The notes under the pieces: model-generated
Seen by the model: only the letters and a program-made list of their open reading frames with translations
The model's database searches: none
Told to the model about the DNA's origin: nothing
From: Fibrobacterota bacterium
GTDB taxonomy: Bacteria; Fibrobacterota; Chitinivibrionia; Chitinivibrionales; FEN-1185
Length of the DNA: 64,000 nt
Assembly: GCA_003165595.1 (NCBI GenBank)
Contig: PLWQ01000025.1
Location: 86,925 to 150,924, forward strand
Reading direction: 5' to 3'
Program-made: the position numbers and the translations under genes
Part shown: positions 44,124 through 53,188 of the stretch, one piece after another
How the letters are laid out: the number at the start of each line of letters is the position of its first letter
Numbering within the stretch: position 1 is the stretch's first letter

Positions 44124-44380
44124 TCAAGATGGCTCAAGATAACCTTTCGAGTTCGCCGCTTTCCAGTTTGCCACGTCCATCACCACCTGCTCCGGTTTTT
44201 TATAGTTGACTAATGCGGATGCACAGCGTTGACGCGCATCATGAAACAGAAAGTTATCAAGCTTGCTATCCTCAGGCTCCGCATGAAATGTGCCTGCGAT
44301 TTGATCGCCGGGGCGGATGGTAGTTATTACCGTTCCCTTACATAAACGACGATGGCGATGACTGCTTTCCCAATGCAGGC
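44124..44380 (-). pseudogene. Possible gene remnant behind the GYF protein
   Basis: The minus strand stays open for about 85 codons ending at 44124 (…SALVNYKKPEQVV…, ending SKGYLEPS) with normal-looking composition, but has no ATG, GTG or TTG near its start and overlaps the end of the GYF gene. It may be the tail of a broken gene. No family is recognised. Confidence 0.3.
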
Positions 44381-44796
44381 TACAGGCGCAGAGCGCTTAA
44401 CGGGATCCATTCCGGACATCCCTGGCACCAAATAGGATCGTTCGGTTGGATACGTCCGGTCCGCATCATTTCTTTGATTCGCTCAGGTGTATACGGCCCC
44501 CACTGCTTCTTGTTTTTGTAAACCCATATCTTTGACGTCGAGCGGGGCGGAACAACGGTCCGTTGTGTGGACGGGGATGCAGGCGGCCTGAAGGCGACGG
44601 GGGGCCGCGCATCCGGTTTCTTGCTTGCTGAGAGACCGGGGAAAATTTTGGAGAGGCCGATATACACAAGGACGCTCACAATTGCTATAAGAATTATTCC
44701 GCCGATAATGTCCAGGAGGTTCACATTTTCGACGTTTACGGTACAACCGAGGAACACGAGGATGGGTATTGTGGTGGAGATCAATTTCTTGTTCAC
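44380..44796 (-). CDS. Membrane-anchored GYF_2-domain protein
   Basis: 138 residues. The N-terminus is weakly signal-like (ISTTIPILVFLGCTVNV), followed by a transmembrane helix (DIIGGIILIAIVSVLVYIGL), a Pro/Ser/Arg-rich linker and a C-terminal GYF_2 domain: WVYKNKKQWGPYTPERIKEM, then GRIQPNDPIWCQGCPEWIPL. Such domains bind proline-rich or other peptides in the cytoplasm or periplasm. Role unknown. Confidence 0.75.
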   Translation of the reverse strand: MNKKLISTTIPILVFLGCTVNVENVNLLDIIGGIILIAIVSVLVYIGLSKIFPGLSASKKPDARPPVAFRPPASPSTQRTVVPPRSTSKIWVYKNKKQWGPYTPERIKEMMRTGRIQPNDPIWCQGCPEWIPLSALRL

Positions 44797-45048
44797 ACAT
44801 TTCCCCTTTCTGCATCAAATTCCGTCTGCGGGGTATGCTAAAGGAACAAAATCAGGACAGGCTGGGTCTCAAGTCCTGGGGTGGGCGGTGCGGAACATCA
44901 TGATGTTTTCACGCATGTTTTCACATTTCAGTAGTTCTCAGTAGTCCAACAGAGTGCCGGCAGAAATTTCCAAGCGGCGGAAAATACCTTGAGAGACCTG
45001 CCTAGGCACGTTTAAAGGTACTACGGGGTATTCGGTAGGACTAAGAAT
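44797..45048. other. Intergenic stretch with no gene seen
   Basis: Contains the upstream region of the GYF gene and the 3' flank of tRNA-Asn. No conserved motif, terminator or frame with a ribosome site was found. Confidence 0.5.
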
Positions 45049-45124
45049 TGGCTGGAGTGGAGGGATTCGAACCCCCGACCCAGTGGTTAACAGCCACTTG
45101 CTCTGCCGACTGAGCTACACTCCA
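45049..45124 (-). tRNA. tRNA-Asn (anticodon GTT)
   Basis: The minus strand folds as a cloverleaf: acceptor TGGAGTG/CACTCCA, D arm with AGCTCAG, anticodon loop CTGTTAA with GTT, T arm with GGTTCGAATCC and an encoded CCA end. Length is 76 bases. It decodes AAC/AAU. Confidence 0.95.
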
Positions 45125-45230
45125 GCAAGCATTTAATTTAACGAGTGATAAAAATATATCGGCTCGGCAGTGATGTCAAAAGCTTTTGGCCCCAGAGGTT
45201 ACTTGTGCTTGTTGTATTTTCCATAATACC

Positions 45231-45980
45231 ATGACACCCTATGCCGCAATAGTCACCGTGATGAGTCTTGCGTTGTCAATCCAGAGTGCTGTTCCCCGCG
45301 CGACACCCATTGTCCTTCGCACTCTTCCACACGACACACAAGCCTTCACGCAGGGGTTGTTCTACTGCAAGGGGCTTCTGTACGAAAGCACGGGGCTATA
45401 CGGTCAGTCGAGCCTTCGGGTCTTGGACCCCAAGGACGGACGCCTCATCAGGAACATCCCGGTGCCCGACATCTTTGCAGAAGGGTGCGCAAAAATGGAT
45501 TCAACGGTGGTGCAGCTTTCGTGGCGAGAAGGCGGCGCACCGATCTATTCCTTCCCGGGACTCTTTCTCAAGGGATCGTTTTCCTACACCGGCGAAGGAT
45601 GGGGCCTCACGTCGGATTCCGCCTCGTTCTACATGAGCAACGGAAGCGACACGCTTTACATACGCGACAAACGGTTCGTCGTGAGGAAAAAGGTGGCGGT
45701 GACCCTGGGCAAGGAAAGACTCACCAACATCAACGAGCTGGAATATGTCAAGGGTCTGGTGTACGCAAACGTGTGGTACAATAACAGCATTTACGTAATT
45801 CGTCCCTCAACCGGCGCGGTTGTACGCGTTATCGACTGTACGGCGCTTGTTGAACAGAACGCTGCCCGCAGTGATCAGAATGTGCTCAACGGCATTGCCT
45901 ACAACAACGATACCGGGACGTTCTACCTTACGGGAAAGCGCTGGCAATTCATTTTCGAGGTGCGACTGCCGAGATCCTGA
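45231..45980 (+). CDS. Glutaminyl-peptide cyclotransferase
   Basis: 249 residues with an N-terminal signal-like helix (TPYAAIVTVMSLALSI). The mature protein is the plant/bacterial-type glutamine cyclotransferase beta-propeller: DTQAFTQGLFYCKGLLYEST, GLYGQSSLRVLD, INELEYVKGLVYANVW and LNGIAYN. It converts N-terminal Gln to pyroglutamate on exported proteins, which protects them from aminopeptidases. The substrate is unknown. Confidence 0.9.
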   Translation: MTPYAAIVTVMSLALSIQSAVPRATPIVLRTLPHDTQAFTQGLFYCKGLLYESTGLYGQSSLRVLDPKDGRLIRNIPVPDIFAEGCAKMDSTVVQLSWREGGAPIYSFPGLFLKGSFSYTGEGWGLTSDSASFYMSNGSDTLYIRDKRFVVRKKVAVTLGKERLTNINELEYVKGLVYANVWYNNSIYVIRPSTGAVVRVIDCTALVEQNAARSDQNVLNGIAYNNDTGTFYLTGKRWQFIFEVRLPRS

Positions 45981-46021
45981 ACCTCCATGCCGATCGGTCG
46001 GCCCTCTGCCGTGCCATTTGT

Positions 46022-46777
46022 TCATTGCACATTTATCAAGGCGGCCGCATACCCGGCGCCAAACCCGTTGTCGATGTTGACAACCGTGAGACCGGACGCA
46101 CAGGAGTTGAGCATGGCAAAAAGCGGCACCAGGCCGCCCAGGTGCGACCCGTAGCCCACGCTTGTGGGTACGGCTATCACGGGGCATGCCACGAGGCCCG
46201 CCACCACCGACGGCAGCGCGCCTTCCATCCCCGCCACAACGATTATCACCGACGCCTCCAGCAATTCGCTCTTGTGTGCAAACAGCCGGTGAATTCCCGC
46301 CACGCCGACGTCGTTGAGCACCGTGCACGGATGGCCAAGGACCTCCACGGTGCATTGCGCCTCTTCCACCACGGGCAGGTCCGCGGTGCCGGCGGACGCG
46401 ATCAGGATAGACCCCTTGACCTTGTCCTTTTTCTTCCAGTGCTTCGATTTCTTCCAGAAACACCTGCCCGACCTGCTCAACTCCACGCCCTTGATTTCCT
46501 TTTCCAGCAAGTCAAGTGTTTCCATGGAAGCGCGAGTGCCGAACACGGTTTCATCGTGCGCGATCATGTTTTTCGAAATCTCCATAACCTGCTGCGGGGT
46601 TTTGTTCTGGCAGAAAATGACCTCGGCGTACCCCTTGCGAAGGGCGCGGTGATGGTCGATGCGTGCAAATCCCATATCCTCAAAGGGCAGGTCCGAAAGT
46701 TTCTTCATTGCCTCTTCAATCGACACCGACTGTCCCGATACTGCCGTCAAGATCTCGCGCAATGAATCGTGCTCCAT
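46022..46777 (-). CDS. larB: LarB nickel-pincer cofactor enzyme
   Basis: 251 residues of the PurE-related family. Core sequence ILIASAGTADLPVVEEAQCT, VGVAGIHRLF, VVAGMEGALPSVVAGLVACPV and VPTSVGYGSHLGG matches LarB, which carboxylates and hydrolyses nicotinic acid adenine dinucleotide in building the nickel-pincer cofactor of lactate racemase. The start at 46777 follows AAGGGAA. Neither LarC nor LarE nor a racemase is in the window, so the rest of the pathway must lie elsewhere. The end approaches the glutaminyl cyclase end (convergent). Confidence 0.92.
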   Translation of the reverse strand: MEHDSLREILTAVSGQSVSIEEAMKKLSDLPFEDMGFARIDHHRALRKGYAEVIFCQNKTPQQVMEISKNMIAHDETVFGTRASMETLDLLEKEIKGVELSRSGRCFWKKSKHWKKKDKVKGSILIASAGTADLPVVEEAQCTVEVLGHPCTVLNDVGVAGIHRLFAHKSELLEASVIIVVAGMEGALPSVVAGLVACPVIAVPTSVGYGSHLGGLVPLFAMLNSCASGLTVVNIDNGFGAGYAAALINVQ

Positions 46778-46841
46778 GAGTTTTCCCTTCGTTGATAGGC
46801 CGTGGGTGCGCCCGGTGGATTCGGTCGAAATATATATGATG

Positions 46842-47792
46842 TTACTTTTCCGGCAATAACCGCAACAGCGCAGCTTCGATCTCCGCCGACGTCCTGGCCC
46901 CAAAGATTGCCGTGCGCATCAATGCCGCCTGCGGCAGCCCTTTCATGTACCACGACGCCTGCTTCTTCATCTCGGCAACGGTCTTTTTCTCTCCGTAAAT
47001 CTCTTTGTGCCGTCGGAGGTGTTCGCAAGCCGTTTGAACGCGCTCGGATGCATCGGGTGCGTGCACCGGCCTTCCGGCAATGAGGTCTTTGATGCGCGAG
47101 AAGATCCATGGGTTTCCCAGTGCGCCCCGGCCGATCATTATGGAGTCGCAGCCGGTGGTATCGAACATGCGGGCCGCATCCTGTTCCGAGAGAATGTCGC
47201 CGTTGCCGATAAGGGGTACGGTGAGGGCTTTCTTAACAATGGCGATTCTGTCCCAATAGGAATGCCCGGAAAACCCCATGGTTTTGGATCGTGGATGCAG
47301 GATAACCGCTGCTGCGCCGCACGCCTGGGCCGCGAGTGCAAACTCGACGTCCACCCACGAATGCATTTCCCAGCCCGATCGAATCTTCACCGTCACGGGC
47401 ACCGAAACCGACTTCACAAGCGCGCCGACCATGTCGGAAAACAACAGGATATCCCTGAGCAGCGACGCGCCGCCGTTCTTTCTCACGACCTTGGGCACGG
47501 GACACCCTGCGTTAAGGTCGATAAAATCCGGCGCCACGGTCTTCTCAACATACTCGGCGGCCCGGCCCAGATGGTCTGGCCGCGCGCCGAACAGCTGGAC
47601 GCCGAAGGGACGCTCTGTTTTGTCAAAGTGAAGCAGCGCCGCCGTTGCAGCCGACCCGTAATGCAAGCCTTCGGCGCTCACCATCTCCGACACTACCACG
47701 TCCGCGCCATGTTCCTTGCACATGCGGCGAAACACGGTATCGGAAATGCCGGCCAGAGGCGCCAGGAACAATTTCTTGCCCGTAAAATCCAT
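46842..47792 (-). CDS. dusB: tRNA-dihydrouridine synthase
   Basis: 316 residues, an FMN TIM-barrel enzyme reducing uridine in tRNA D loops. Start LAPLAGISDTVFRRMC binds FMN; catalytic Cys97 lies in DLNAGCPVPKVV; phosphate-binding motifs are GNGDILS and MIGRGALGNPW. The typical DusB-like C-terminal helical domain follows. The larB gene starts about 65 bases downstream on the same strand. Confidence 0.92.
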   Translation of the reverse strand: MDFTGKKLFLAPLAGISDTVFRRMCKEHGADVVVSEMVSAEGLHYGSAATAALLHFDKTERPFGVQLFGARPDHLGRAAEYVEKTVAPDFIDLNAGCPVPKVVRKNGGASLLRDILLFSDMVGALVKSVSVPVTVKIRSGWEMHSWVDVEFALAAQACGAAAVILHPRSKTMGFSGHSYWDRIAIVKKALTVPLIGNGDILSEQDAARMFDTTGCDSIMIGRGALGNPWIFSRIKDLIAGRPVHAPDASERVQTACEHLRRHKEIYGEKKTVAEMKKQASWYMKGLPQAALMRTAIFGARTSAEIEAALLRLLPEK

Positions 47793-47909
47793 GCTTCAAA
47801 AATACTCTATCGTGATGCTCTTGAAGCACCAGGGATAGCTTGCTGCGGGGTTTTTCAATTATTTTACCTGTGCACCACCCTTTCACCACGAACACAGGAT
47901 TGGCAGCAT

Positions 47910-48839
47910 ATGAAGGTTCTTCACGAGGTTGCGTTTTCTTCTCCTCCCGTAATGCTTGCGGCATGGCCGGGCATGGGTAATGTGGGCCTTATTGCCATGG
48001 ATTATCTTCGCCGCAACCTGGGTGCGGCGCTCTTCGGCGAGATGGACATGAGCCCGTTCTTCATTCCAGATTCCATTATTGTCAAGGAAGGAATCGCCCA
48101 GCTTCCCGAGATTCCGTCAAGCGTTTTCCATTACAGCACCAACCCCGACCTTATCATTTTCGAGAGCAACGCCCAGGTGGGAGGCAAAGAGGGCATTACC
48201 ATCATCAAGACCATTCTCGATATTGCCCGCCAGTACAATGTTTCGCGCCTGTTTACCGCTGCGGCCCTGGCGCAGCCCATGAGCTACCAGGCGGTGTCGG
48301 ACGTGCTTATCGCCTGTTCGAGCGCCGCGCACCTCGAGTCCATCAAGCAGTTCGGCGTAGTACCCATGCCCGACGGCTATATTGCCGGGCTCAACGGCCT
48401 GCTGCTCGGTGTTGCCGCTTCACGCGGACTCGACGCCGCATGTCTCTTGGCCACTATGCCGTCCTACGCGGCAAATATGCCCTATCCAAAGGCATCGCTC
48501 GAGGTTGTCAAGGTGCTTGCCAAGGTCTTTTCACTCAACCTCGATTTTGGCGAACTGTCGGCAAGCGTTGCCGAAATGGACCAGCAGCTTGCCGCCATCG
48601 AGGAGCGCATCAAGCAGCTTTTTCCCGCCGAGAAGGAACAGGACGAGGAAATGGCCCAGATCGACGAGGAAAAAGTGCCGCATTACATCATGGAAAAGAT
48701 CGAAAAACTTTTCAAGAAGGCGGAACAGGACCGGACCGCGGCGCAGGAGCTCAAGAAGGAGCTTGACAAGTGGAATCTTTTCGAACTGTACGAAGACCGC
48801 TTCCTTGACCTGTTCGAAGACAACGGCGGCAAATTGTAG
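47910..48839 (+). CDS. PAC2 family protein
   Basis: 309 residues from the ATG at 47910; a much longer frame from 47007 is antisense to dusB and is rejected. The N-terminal two-thirds show the PAC2/proteasome-assembly-chaperone fold: MLAAWPGMGNVGLIAMDYL, IIFESNAQVGGKEG, GYIAGLNGLLLGVAASRG. The C-terminal third is a charged coiled coil (IEERIKQLFPAEKEQDEEMA). In bacteria the function is unknown; the fold suggests a chaperone or ligase partner. Confidence 0.88.
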   Translation: MKVLHEVAFSSPPVMLAAWPGMGNVGLIAMDYLRRNLGAALFGEMDMSPFFIPDSIIVKEGIAQLPEIPSSVFHYSTNPDLIIFESNAQVGGKEGITIIKTILDIARQYNVSRLFTAAALAQPMSYQAVSDVLIACSSAAHLESIKQFGVVPMPDGYIAGLNGLLLGVAASRGLDAACLLATMPSYAANMPYPKASLEVVKVLAKVFSLNLDFGELSASVAEMDQQLAAIEERIKQLFPAEKEQDEEMAQIDEEKVPHYIMEKIEKLFKKAEQDRTAAQELKKELDKWNLFELYEDRFLDLFEDNGGKL

Positions 48840-48901
48840 CGATCGCCTCGCGTGCTCCGCCGGCGCTCCCTGTTTCCCTCCCACGAAAGGCCTGCATTCC
48901 C

Positions 48902-50626
48902 GTGACGCAACCGTCTCCCGAGAAACAGGCGACATGCTGGTGCGGCGGGCTTCCGACGCCTTCGGTCCACCCGCTCTACGGCAACTGCCCCGCCTGCGGC
49001 ACCCAGGTGCTTCTGCGCCAGCTTTCGGCCGAGGAGCTCAAGGCCTTTTACACCGAGGGGTACTGGCACGAGTTCGTCCAGAACACCTATAAGCTTCCCT
49101 CCATCGAAGAGCGGGCCGTCAACGATTTCTACGACCGGCTTCCATTTTACTTTCGCATGCTGCTGCGCTATGCGCCGCTTCCCGATTCGCTGCTCGAAAT
49201 CGGGTGTTCGCACGGCGGCTTCCTGTATTACTGCCGGCAAAGCGGCGTGCGGCATCTGGACGGCATCGAGGTGGACGCGAACATCTGCGCGTTTGCCAAG
49301 AAACGGTTCAACCTGCCCAGCGTGATACCGGGCTTTTTCCCGGATGTGGTTCTGCCACGCGACCGGTATGATGTCGTCGCCGGCTTCGACGTGCTCGAAC
49401 ACTTCATCAACCCCATAGAAGTGATGACCGCGGTCGCGGGCAAACTTGACGAAAAGGGAATATGTTTTTTCCTCACGCCCTGCTACCGGGGCGAAGACCG
49501 GACCTGGGACCGGTTCCGGCCCGACGAGCACACGTTCCTGTATACCGAAGCCGCCATTGGGGAGCTGTACCGCCGGTCCGGTCTGGACGTCATCGATATT
49601 GTCCCCGGACTGTACTCCCAGGACATGTACATTATTGGAAAGAAACATACCGCAACGTCTGCGCCGGCGACGCCTGCGGCCACACCCTCTGCCGCGCCCG
49701 TTTCGGTGGTTATCACCACCTGCAATCAGCCCGGACTTCTCGCGGAGGCACTTGAAAGCTGCAACAGGCAGTCGGCAAAGCCGGCGCACGTTGTTGTGGT
49801 GAACCTCGGCGCGACGGACGTTTCCCCGGTTGTGCGGCGCTTTGAGCCGTCGCTTTCGATAACCGCGGTTTCCTGCCCCGCTGGCAGCACCACCGCAGTT
49901 GGGCGGAACAAGGGCCTTTCGCTTGCAAACCAGCCTTGGGCGGCGTTCCTGTGCGACGGCGAGTTCCTGTTTCCGAACCATTTCGAAACCCTGCTGCCGT
50001 TTCTTGCCAAAAGTGATTGCATGGCGGTCTATGCCGATTCCTATCGGGCGCTCCAGGTCGTCCGCGGACCGGGCTACTTTACTTTCCGTAACGACCTGGT
50101 TTTTTCCAGCGATTTCGATCCTGTTGCGCTGCGGTTCCACAACCTGTTTCCGCTTGCCTGCGCCGTGGTGCGAAGGTCGTGCTTCGTTTCCGTGGGTTTG
50201 TTCGACGAATCCCTGGCGTGGTGCTCCGACTGGGACTTCTGGATTCGGTTTTCGCGGGCATTTTCGGCCGTGCACGTGCCTCGCATCACCTGCGAATACA
50301 AATTCCGTATCGACGGGTCGCTGCTTGCGCCCGGCAGCAGGGAGGCCTTCGTGCGTGACCAGGCCGCGGTACTCGGCCGGTACGTGGCGCCCGGCGAAGA
50401 CAGCGACATCCTGCGCGATCCCCAGCGCGGCCGCGTGCCGTGCGAGCGCGACCCGGCCGTTCCCTATCCCAGGATCGACGCCTTCATGACATCCATTGTC
50501 AAGCTCGTGGAGCAGAATCAGGTCGATCTTGCAAAACGGTACTACTCCGCCACCCGCCCGCTCATGCCGCCCTCGCCCGAGCTCGACAAATTCGACACCA
50601 TCATGGAGCGGCTGTACAAAAAGTAG
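48902..50626 (+). CDS. Fused SAM methyltransferase and family-2 glycosyltransferase
   Basis: 574 residues from a GTG. Residues about 10-35 carry a zinc-ribbon-like CxC...CxxC. Residues about 90-245 form a class I methyltransferase (LLEIGCSHGGFL, then FDVLEHFI). Residues about 265-470 form a GT2 domain (VSVVITTCNQ, FLCDGEFLFPNH in place of a DXD-type site, CSDWDFWIRF). The last 55 residues (about 520-574) are a helical tail also found at the end of the GT4 gene at 50990. A two-step sugar transfer and methylation is suggested, without known glycan. Confidence 0.82.
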   Translation: MTQPSPEKQATCWCGGLPTPSVHPLYGNCPACGTQVLLRQLSAEELKAFYTEGYWHEFVQNTYKLPSIEERAVNDFYDRLPFYFRMLLRYAPLPDSLLEIGCSHGGFLYYCRQSGVRHLDGIEVDANICAFAKKRFNLPSVIPGFFPDVVLPRDRYDVVAGFDVLEHFINPIEVMTAVAGKLDEKGICFFLTPCYRGEDRTWDRFRPDEHTFLYTEAAIGELYRRSGLDVIDIVPGLYSQDMYIIGKKHTATSAPATPAATPSAAPVSVVITTCNQPGLLAEALESCNRQSAKPAHVVVVNLGATDVSPVVRRFEPSLSITAVSCPAGSTTAVGRNKGLSLANQPWAAFLCDGEFLFPNHFETLLPFLAKSDCMAVYADSYRALQVVRGPGYFTFRNDLVFSSDFDPVALRFHNLFPLACAVVRRSCFVSVGLFDESLAWCSDWDFWIRFSRAFSAVHVPRITCEYKFRIDGSLLAPGSREAFVRDQAAVLGRYVAPGEDSDILRDPQRGRVPCERDPAVPYPRIDAFMTSIVKLVEQNQVDLAKRYYSATRPLMPPSPELDKFDTIMERLYKK

Positions 50627-50989
50627 ATGCATGGATGTGAGAGATGGTTGATGAGTTGATGGGTTGACTTGCCGTCGTGCGGATGCGTACGCTCGGCGCT
50701 CTGGAATAATTCGTGGCGGACTTTCAATCTCTACCTAGAGGTCTTTGTCCACTACTTGCAACGTTGTCGGTTCTCTTGATTTTTGCGTTAGGGGCGACTG
50801 CAAGCCCGCCGGAGCGGGTTGCCGGCCGACCCTCGCCGAAGGCGACCAGGGCGGACCGGCAACGAGGCTTCAGCCGAGCTGGAGCCGGAGCGCCGGAGGC
50901 GCGGAGACCACCGCCGCAGGCGGCCCGAAGGGCGCGAAGCGTGAACGAGAACCGACCCGAGCGCAGCGAGGGGAACGCCCATTTTATCT
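50627..50989. other. Gap with serial G/C-rich mini-hairpins
   Basis: The interval 50801-50984 is very G/C-rich and made of consecutive short stems with four-base GNRG-like loops (CGCC-GAAG-GCG, CGCC-GGAG-GCG, CCGCC-GCAG-GCGG, GCCC-GAAG-GGC). Frames on both strands are open, which is expected of such composition, not evidence of a gene. No coding family is recognised. Confidence 0.55.
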
Positions 50990-52324
50990 TCATGACTTAA
51001 TCTTCTCACTCACCTGCTTCATCAGTTCATCAAACCGCGCGAGCTGCGGAAGTGCGGGGTACAGACTGCGGTATTTTTTGTAAAGCGCCGACGCCTCGCG
51101 CTGCTGCCCTTTCTCCACCATCTGCGTCACGCGCTCGACAAGCTCGTAGAGGTCCGGCACCGCCAGTGCTTCGGGGGACACCGGTTGCGACGAAGAGCGC
51201 TGCGCAACCACCTGGCCGTATTTTTCCAGGGTGATGTCGGCGCTCTTCTCCCAGGTGAATCCTTGGGCGCGCTCTTGCAGGCCCGCTGGTTTTCCCTTGT
51301 CGTACGCTTCGAGGATCGCGGCGCGGATGGAACGAAAATCGTCAGGTGCGCAGTAGTAGCACGTTTCACCGAGGTAATCCGGTATACAGCCCCACGACGA
51401 GGCCACCACCGTACAGCCGTAACGGGCGGCCTCTATGGTCACGAGTCCCGGCAGTTCGTACCAGCTCGGGAGGCAATGTACCCGCGCCGACTTGAACGCC
51501 GACAGGAGCAGTTCGTCGCTCAGCCTGCCCGTAAAAATGGTTCTGCCTTTTCTCTTGTACCTGTCGCACAAGGCCCTGTAGGCGGGCATGTACGTGAAGC
51601 CGCCGTCGGCAAACACCACCGGAATGTCGTCGTCTTCCAGGGCCCGTAGCAGCATGAGCTGGTTCTTGCGCATTTCGACCCGCGCCACAAACAGCACAAA
51701 GTCCCGTACGCCGAAGTGTTTACAAAAGAGATCCTGGTCCGGGTCGAGGTTCTTGATGGTGGAGCCGAACGGCACCGGCGAGATCCGCACGTCCGGATAC
51801 AGGGTCCTTATGAACCGCTCCTCGGTGACGCCGCAGGGAAAGATCATGTCGGCGTTCACCACGGTCCAGGGCGCGGTGTACACCGGCGCCGGAGGAACCG
51901 ATTTCAACAGGCCTAGTGCCTGATCAAAGAAATTCTTGTTCTGGCCCGTCTCGAGATACTTCGTGAATATCCGGACTGTTGCGTCGGCCCTGTTGCTGTA
52001 CAGGGGAAAATCCTCCTGCAGGGAGGTTACGACAACAGGCACCTTCTGCGCGGCGGCATTGCGCGCGAAAGCATCCGTCACGTGCTGCAGGGTGAGGTTG
52101 AACAAATGAACAATTTCGTACGAAGAAACATCTACGGCCGGATCGCTCGAAAAATCCACGGTCACGCCGCGGCTGCGCAGCTGCTCCTGCAGCCGGTTCA
52201 TTACCGTGGTGTCGCCGCCCGGCATGGTATAGGCGTTGGAGCGGTTCATAAAGAGCACGCGCTTCACGCCCCGGGGCGGCGATTGCGGGCCGGCTGGTCT
52301 GTTTTGTAAAGACTGTGTTTCCAT
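50990..52324 (-). CDS. Family-4-type glycosyltransferase
   Basis: 444 residues from the ATG at 52324; the longer frame to 52501 is antisense-like and rejected. Residues about 20-180 form the acceptor domain (RVLFMNRSNAYTMPGGDTTV) and about 200-380 the GT-B donor domain: FVARVEMRKNQLMLLRAL, GRLSDELLLSAF and the Glu-x7-Glu type motif in ELPGLVTIEAARYG. A C-terminal tail (about 390-444; LYELVERVTQMVEKGQQ) matches that of the methyltransferase-GT2 fusion. Sugar nucleotide not known. Confidence 0.85.
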   Translation of the reverse strand: METQSLQNRPAGPQSPPRGVKRVLFMNRSNAYTMPGGDTTVMNRLQEQLRSRGVTVDFSSDPAVDVSSYEIVHLFNLTLQHVTDAFARNAAAQKVPVVVTSLQEDFPLYSNRADATVRIFTKYLETGQNKNFFDQALGLLKSVPPAPVYTAPWTVVNADMIFPCGVTEERFIRTLYPDVRISPVPFGSTIKNLDPDQDLFCKHFGVRDFVLFVARVEMRKNQLMLLRALEDDDIPVVFADGGFTYMPAYRALCDRYKRKGRTIFTGRLSDELLLSAFKSARVHCLPSWYELPGLVTIEAARYGCTVVASSWGCIPDYLGETCYYCAPDDFRSIRAAILEAYDKGKPAGLQERAQGFTWEKSADITLEKYGQVVAQRSSSQPVSPEALAVPDLYELVERVTQMVEKGQQREASALYKKYRSLYPALPQLARFDELMKQVSEKIKS

Positions 52325-52353
52325 GGGTGTGGCCTGTGGGCGCAAAACCGGCC

Positions 52354-53115
52354 CTATGCAATGACGCCCGTCTGGATGTTTCCCCGCAGATCGTAACTCA
52401 TGCCGCCCTTGTAGGTTGCCCGGTCGGGGCGGCCGCTCGCGCAGGATGCGGGCAATTCCGCTTTGTACTTGTCGAGGAACTTCTGGCCGAACTCGCGCCA
52501 CTGGGCGTTCATGTTGCCGCCGGAGAAATGCTTGAGCATAATGTCCCAGGTAACAACGAGCCGGTGCGTGCGCCGTATCTGCATGCAGATGTCGAGGTCG
52601 TAGAAGTGAAATCCGGGAAACGTGGCGTCGTCGAAACGGACGTGGTCAAACAGGCGCCTGGGGATCGCGAAAAACAGCCCGTCGGCAGCCACCACCTCGG
52701 CATCGGCCTTGTCCCACGAGAATACCGTGAGCACGAAAAGCTGGGCATTGTTTACCTCGTGGATCACCCTGCCCCGGATAAACGGCTGGCCAGCCGAAAT
52801 CCACGCGCAGTTGTCCGCGAACAGGTACTGGGTGCCGGCGACTCCCACAAGGCCGAGCCGGTCATCGGCCGAGAATTTCGCGTTGAGCACGTTTCCCCAA
52901 CCGGGCTCCATAAAAAAGCAGTCTTCGTGGACAAACACGAGCAGATCGCCGCGCGCCTCGGCAACACCCTTGTTGTAGGCCGCGCAAATGCCGTAGGCGC
53001 CCGCCGTATTATCGATGCAAACGTACTCGTAATCGCAGCCGATTGTCTTGGCAACGTTGCGGCGGTGGAGGTCCCACGCGGAAGGCTGTCTGGAGCAGAC
53101 GATAACGCTTATCAT
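52354..53115 (-). CDS. StrF-like (Glyco_tranf_2_5) glycosyltransferase
   Basis: 253 residues. MISVIVCSRQPSAWDLHRRN, YEYVCIDNTAG, YNKGVAEARGDLLVFVHEDC (the VHED metal site) and FHFYDLDICMQIRR are the motifs of the StrF-like family of GT-A enzymes, seen in antibiotic and polysaccharide clusters. Inverting sugar transfer is expected. It overlaps no neighbour; the SAM methyltransferase lies 74 bases upstream. Confidence 0.85.
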   Translation of the reverse strand: MISVIVCSRQPSAWDLHRRNVAKTIGCDYEYVCIDNTAGAYGICAAYNKGVAEARGDLLVFVHEDCFFMEPGWGNVLNAKFSADDRLGLVGVAGTQYLFADNCAWISAGQPFIRGRVIHEVNNAQLFVLTVFSWDKADAEVVAADGLFFAIPRRLFDHVRFDDATFPGFHFYDLDICMQIRRTHRLVVTWDIMLKHFSGGNMNAQWREFGQKFLDKYKAELPASCASGRPDRATYKGGMSYDLRGNIQTGVIA

Positions 53116-53188
53116 GCCCTGGCGCCTGGTGAAAGGGGGATACGCCGCCCGGCCCGCCTGCGGCCGTATCTTCGGAGAATAACCGCGA

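Noticed and set aside
47007-47909. N-terminal extension of the PAC2 protein
   Set aside because: It lies antisense to dusB; the ATG at 47910 with an AGGAT site is the better start.
50713-51000. Small proteins in the G/C-rich hairpin array
   Set aside because: All frames are open because of composition; no start or family supports them.
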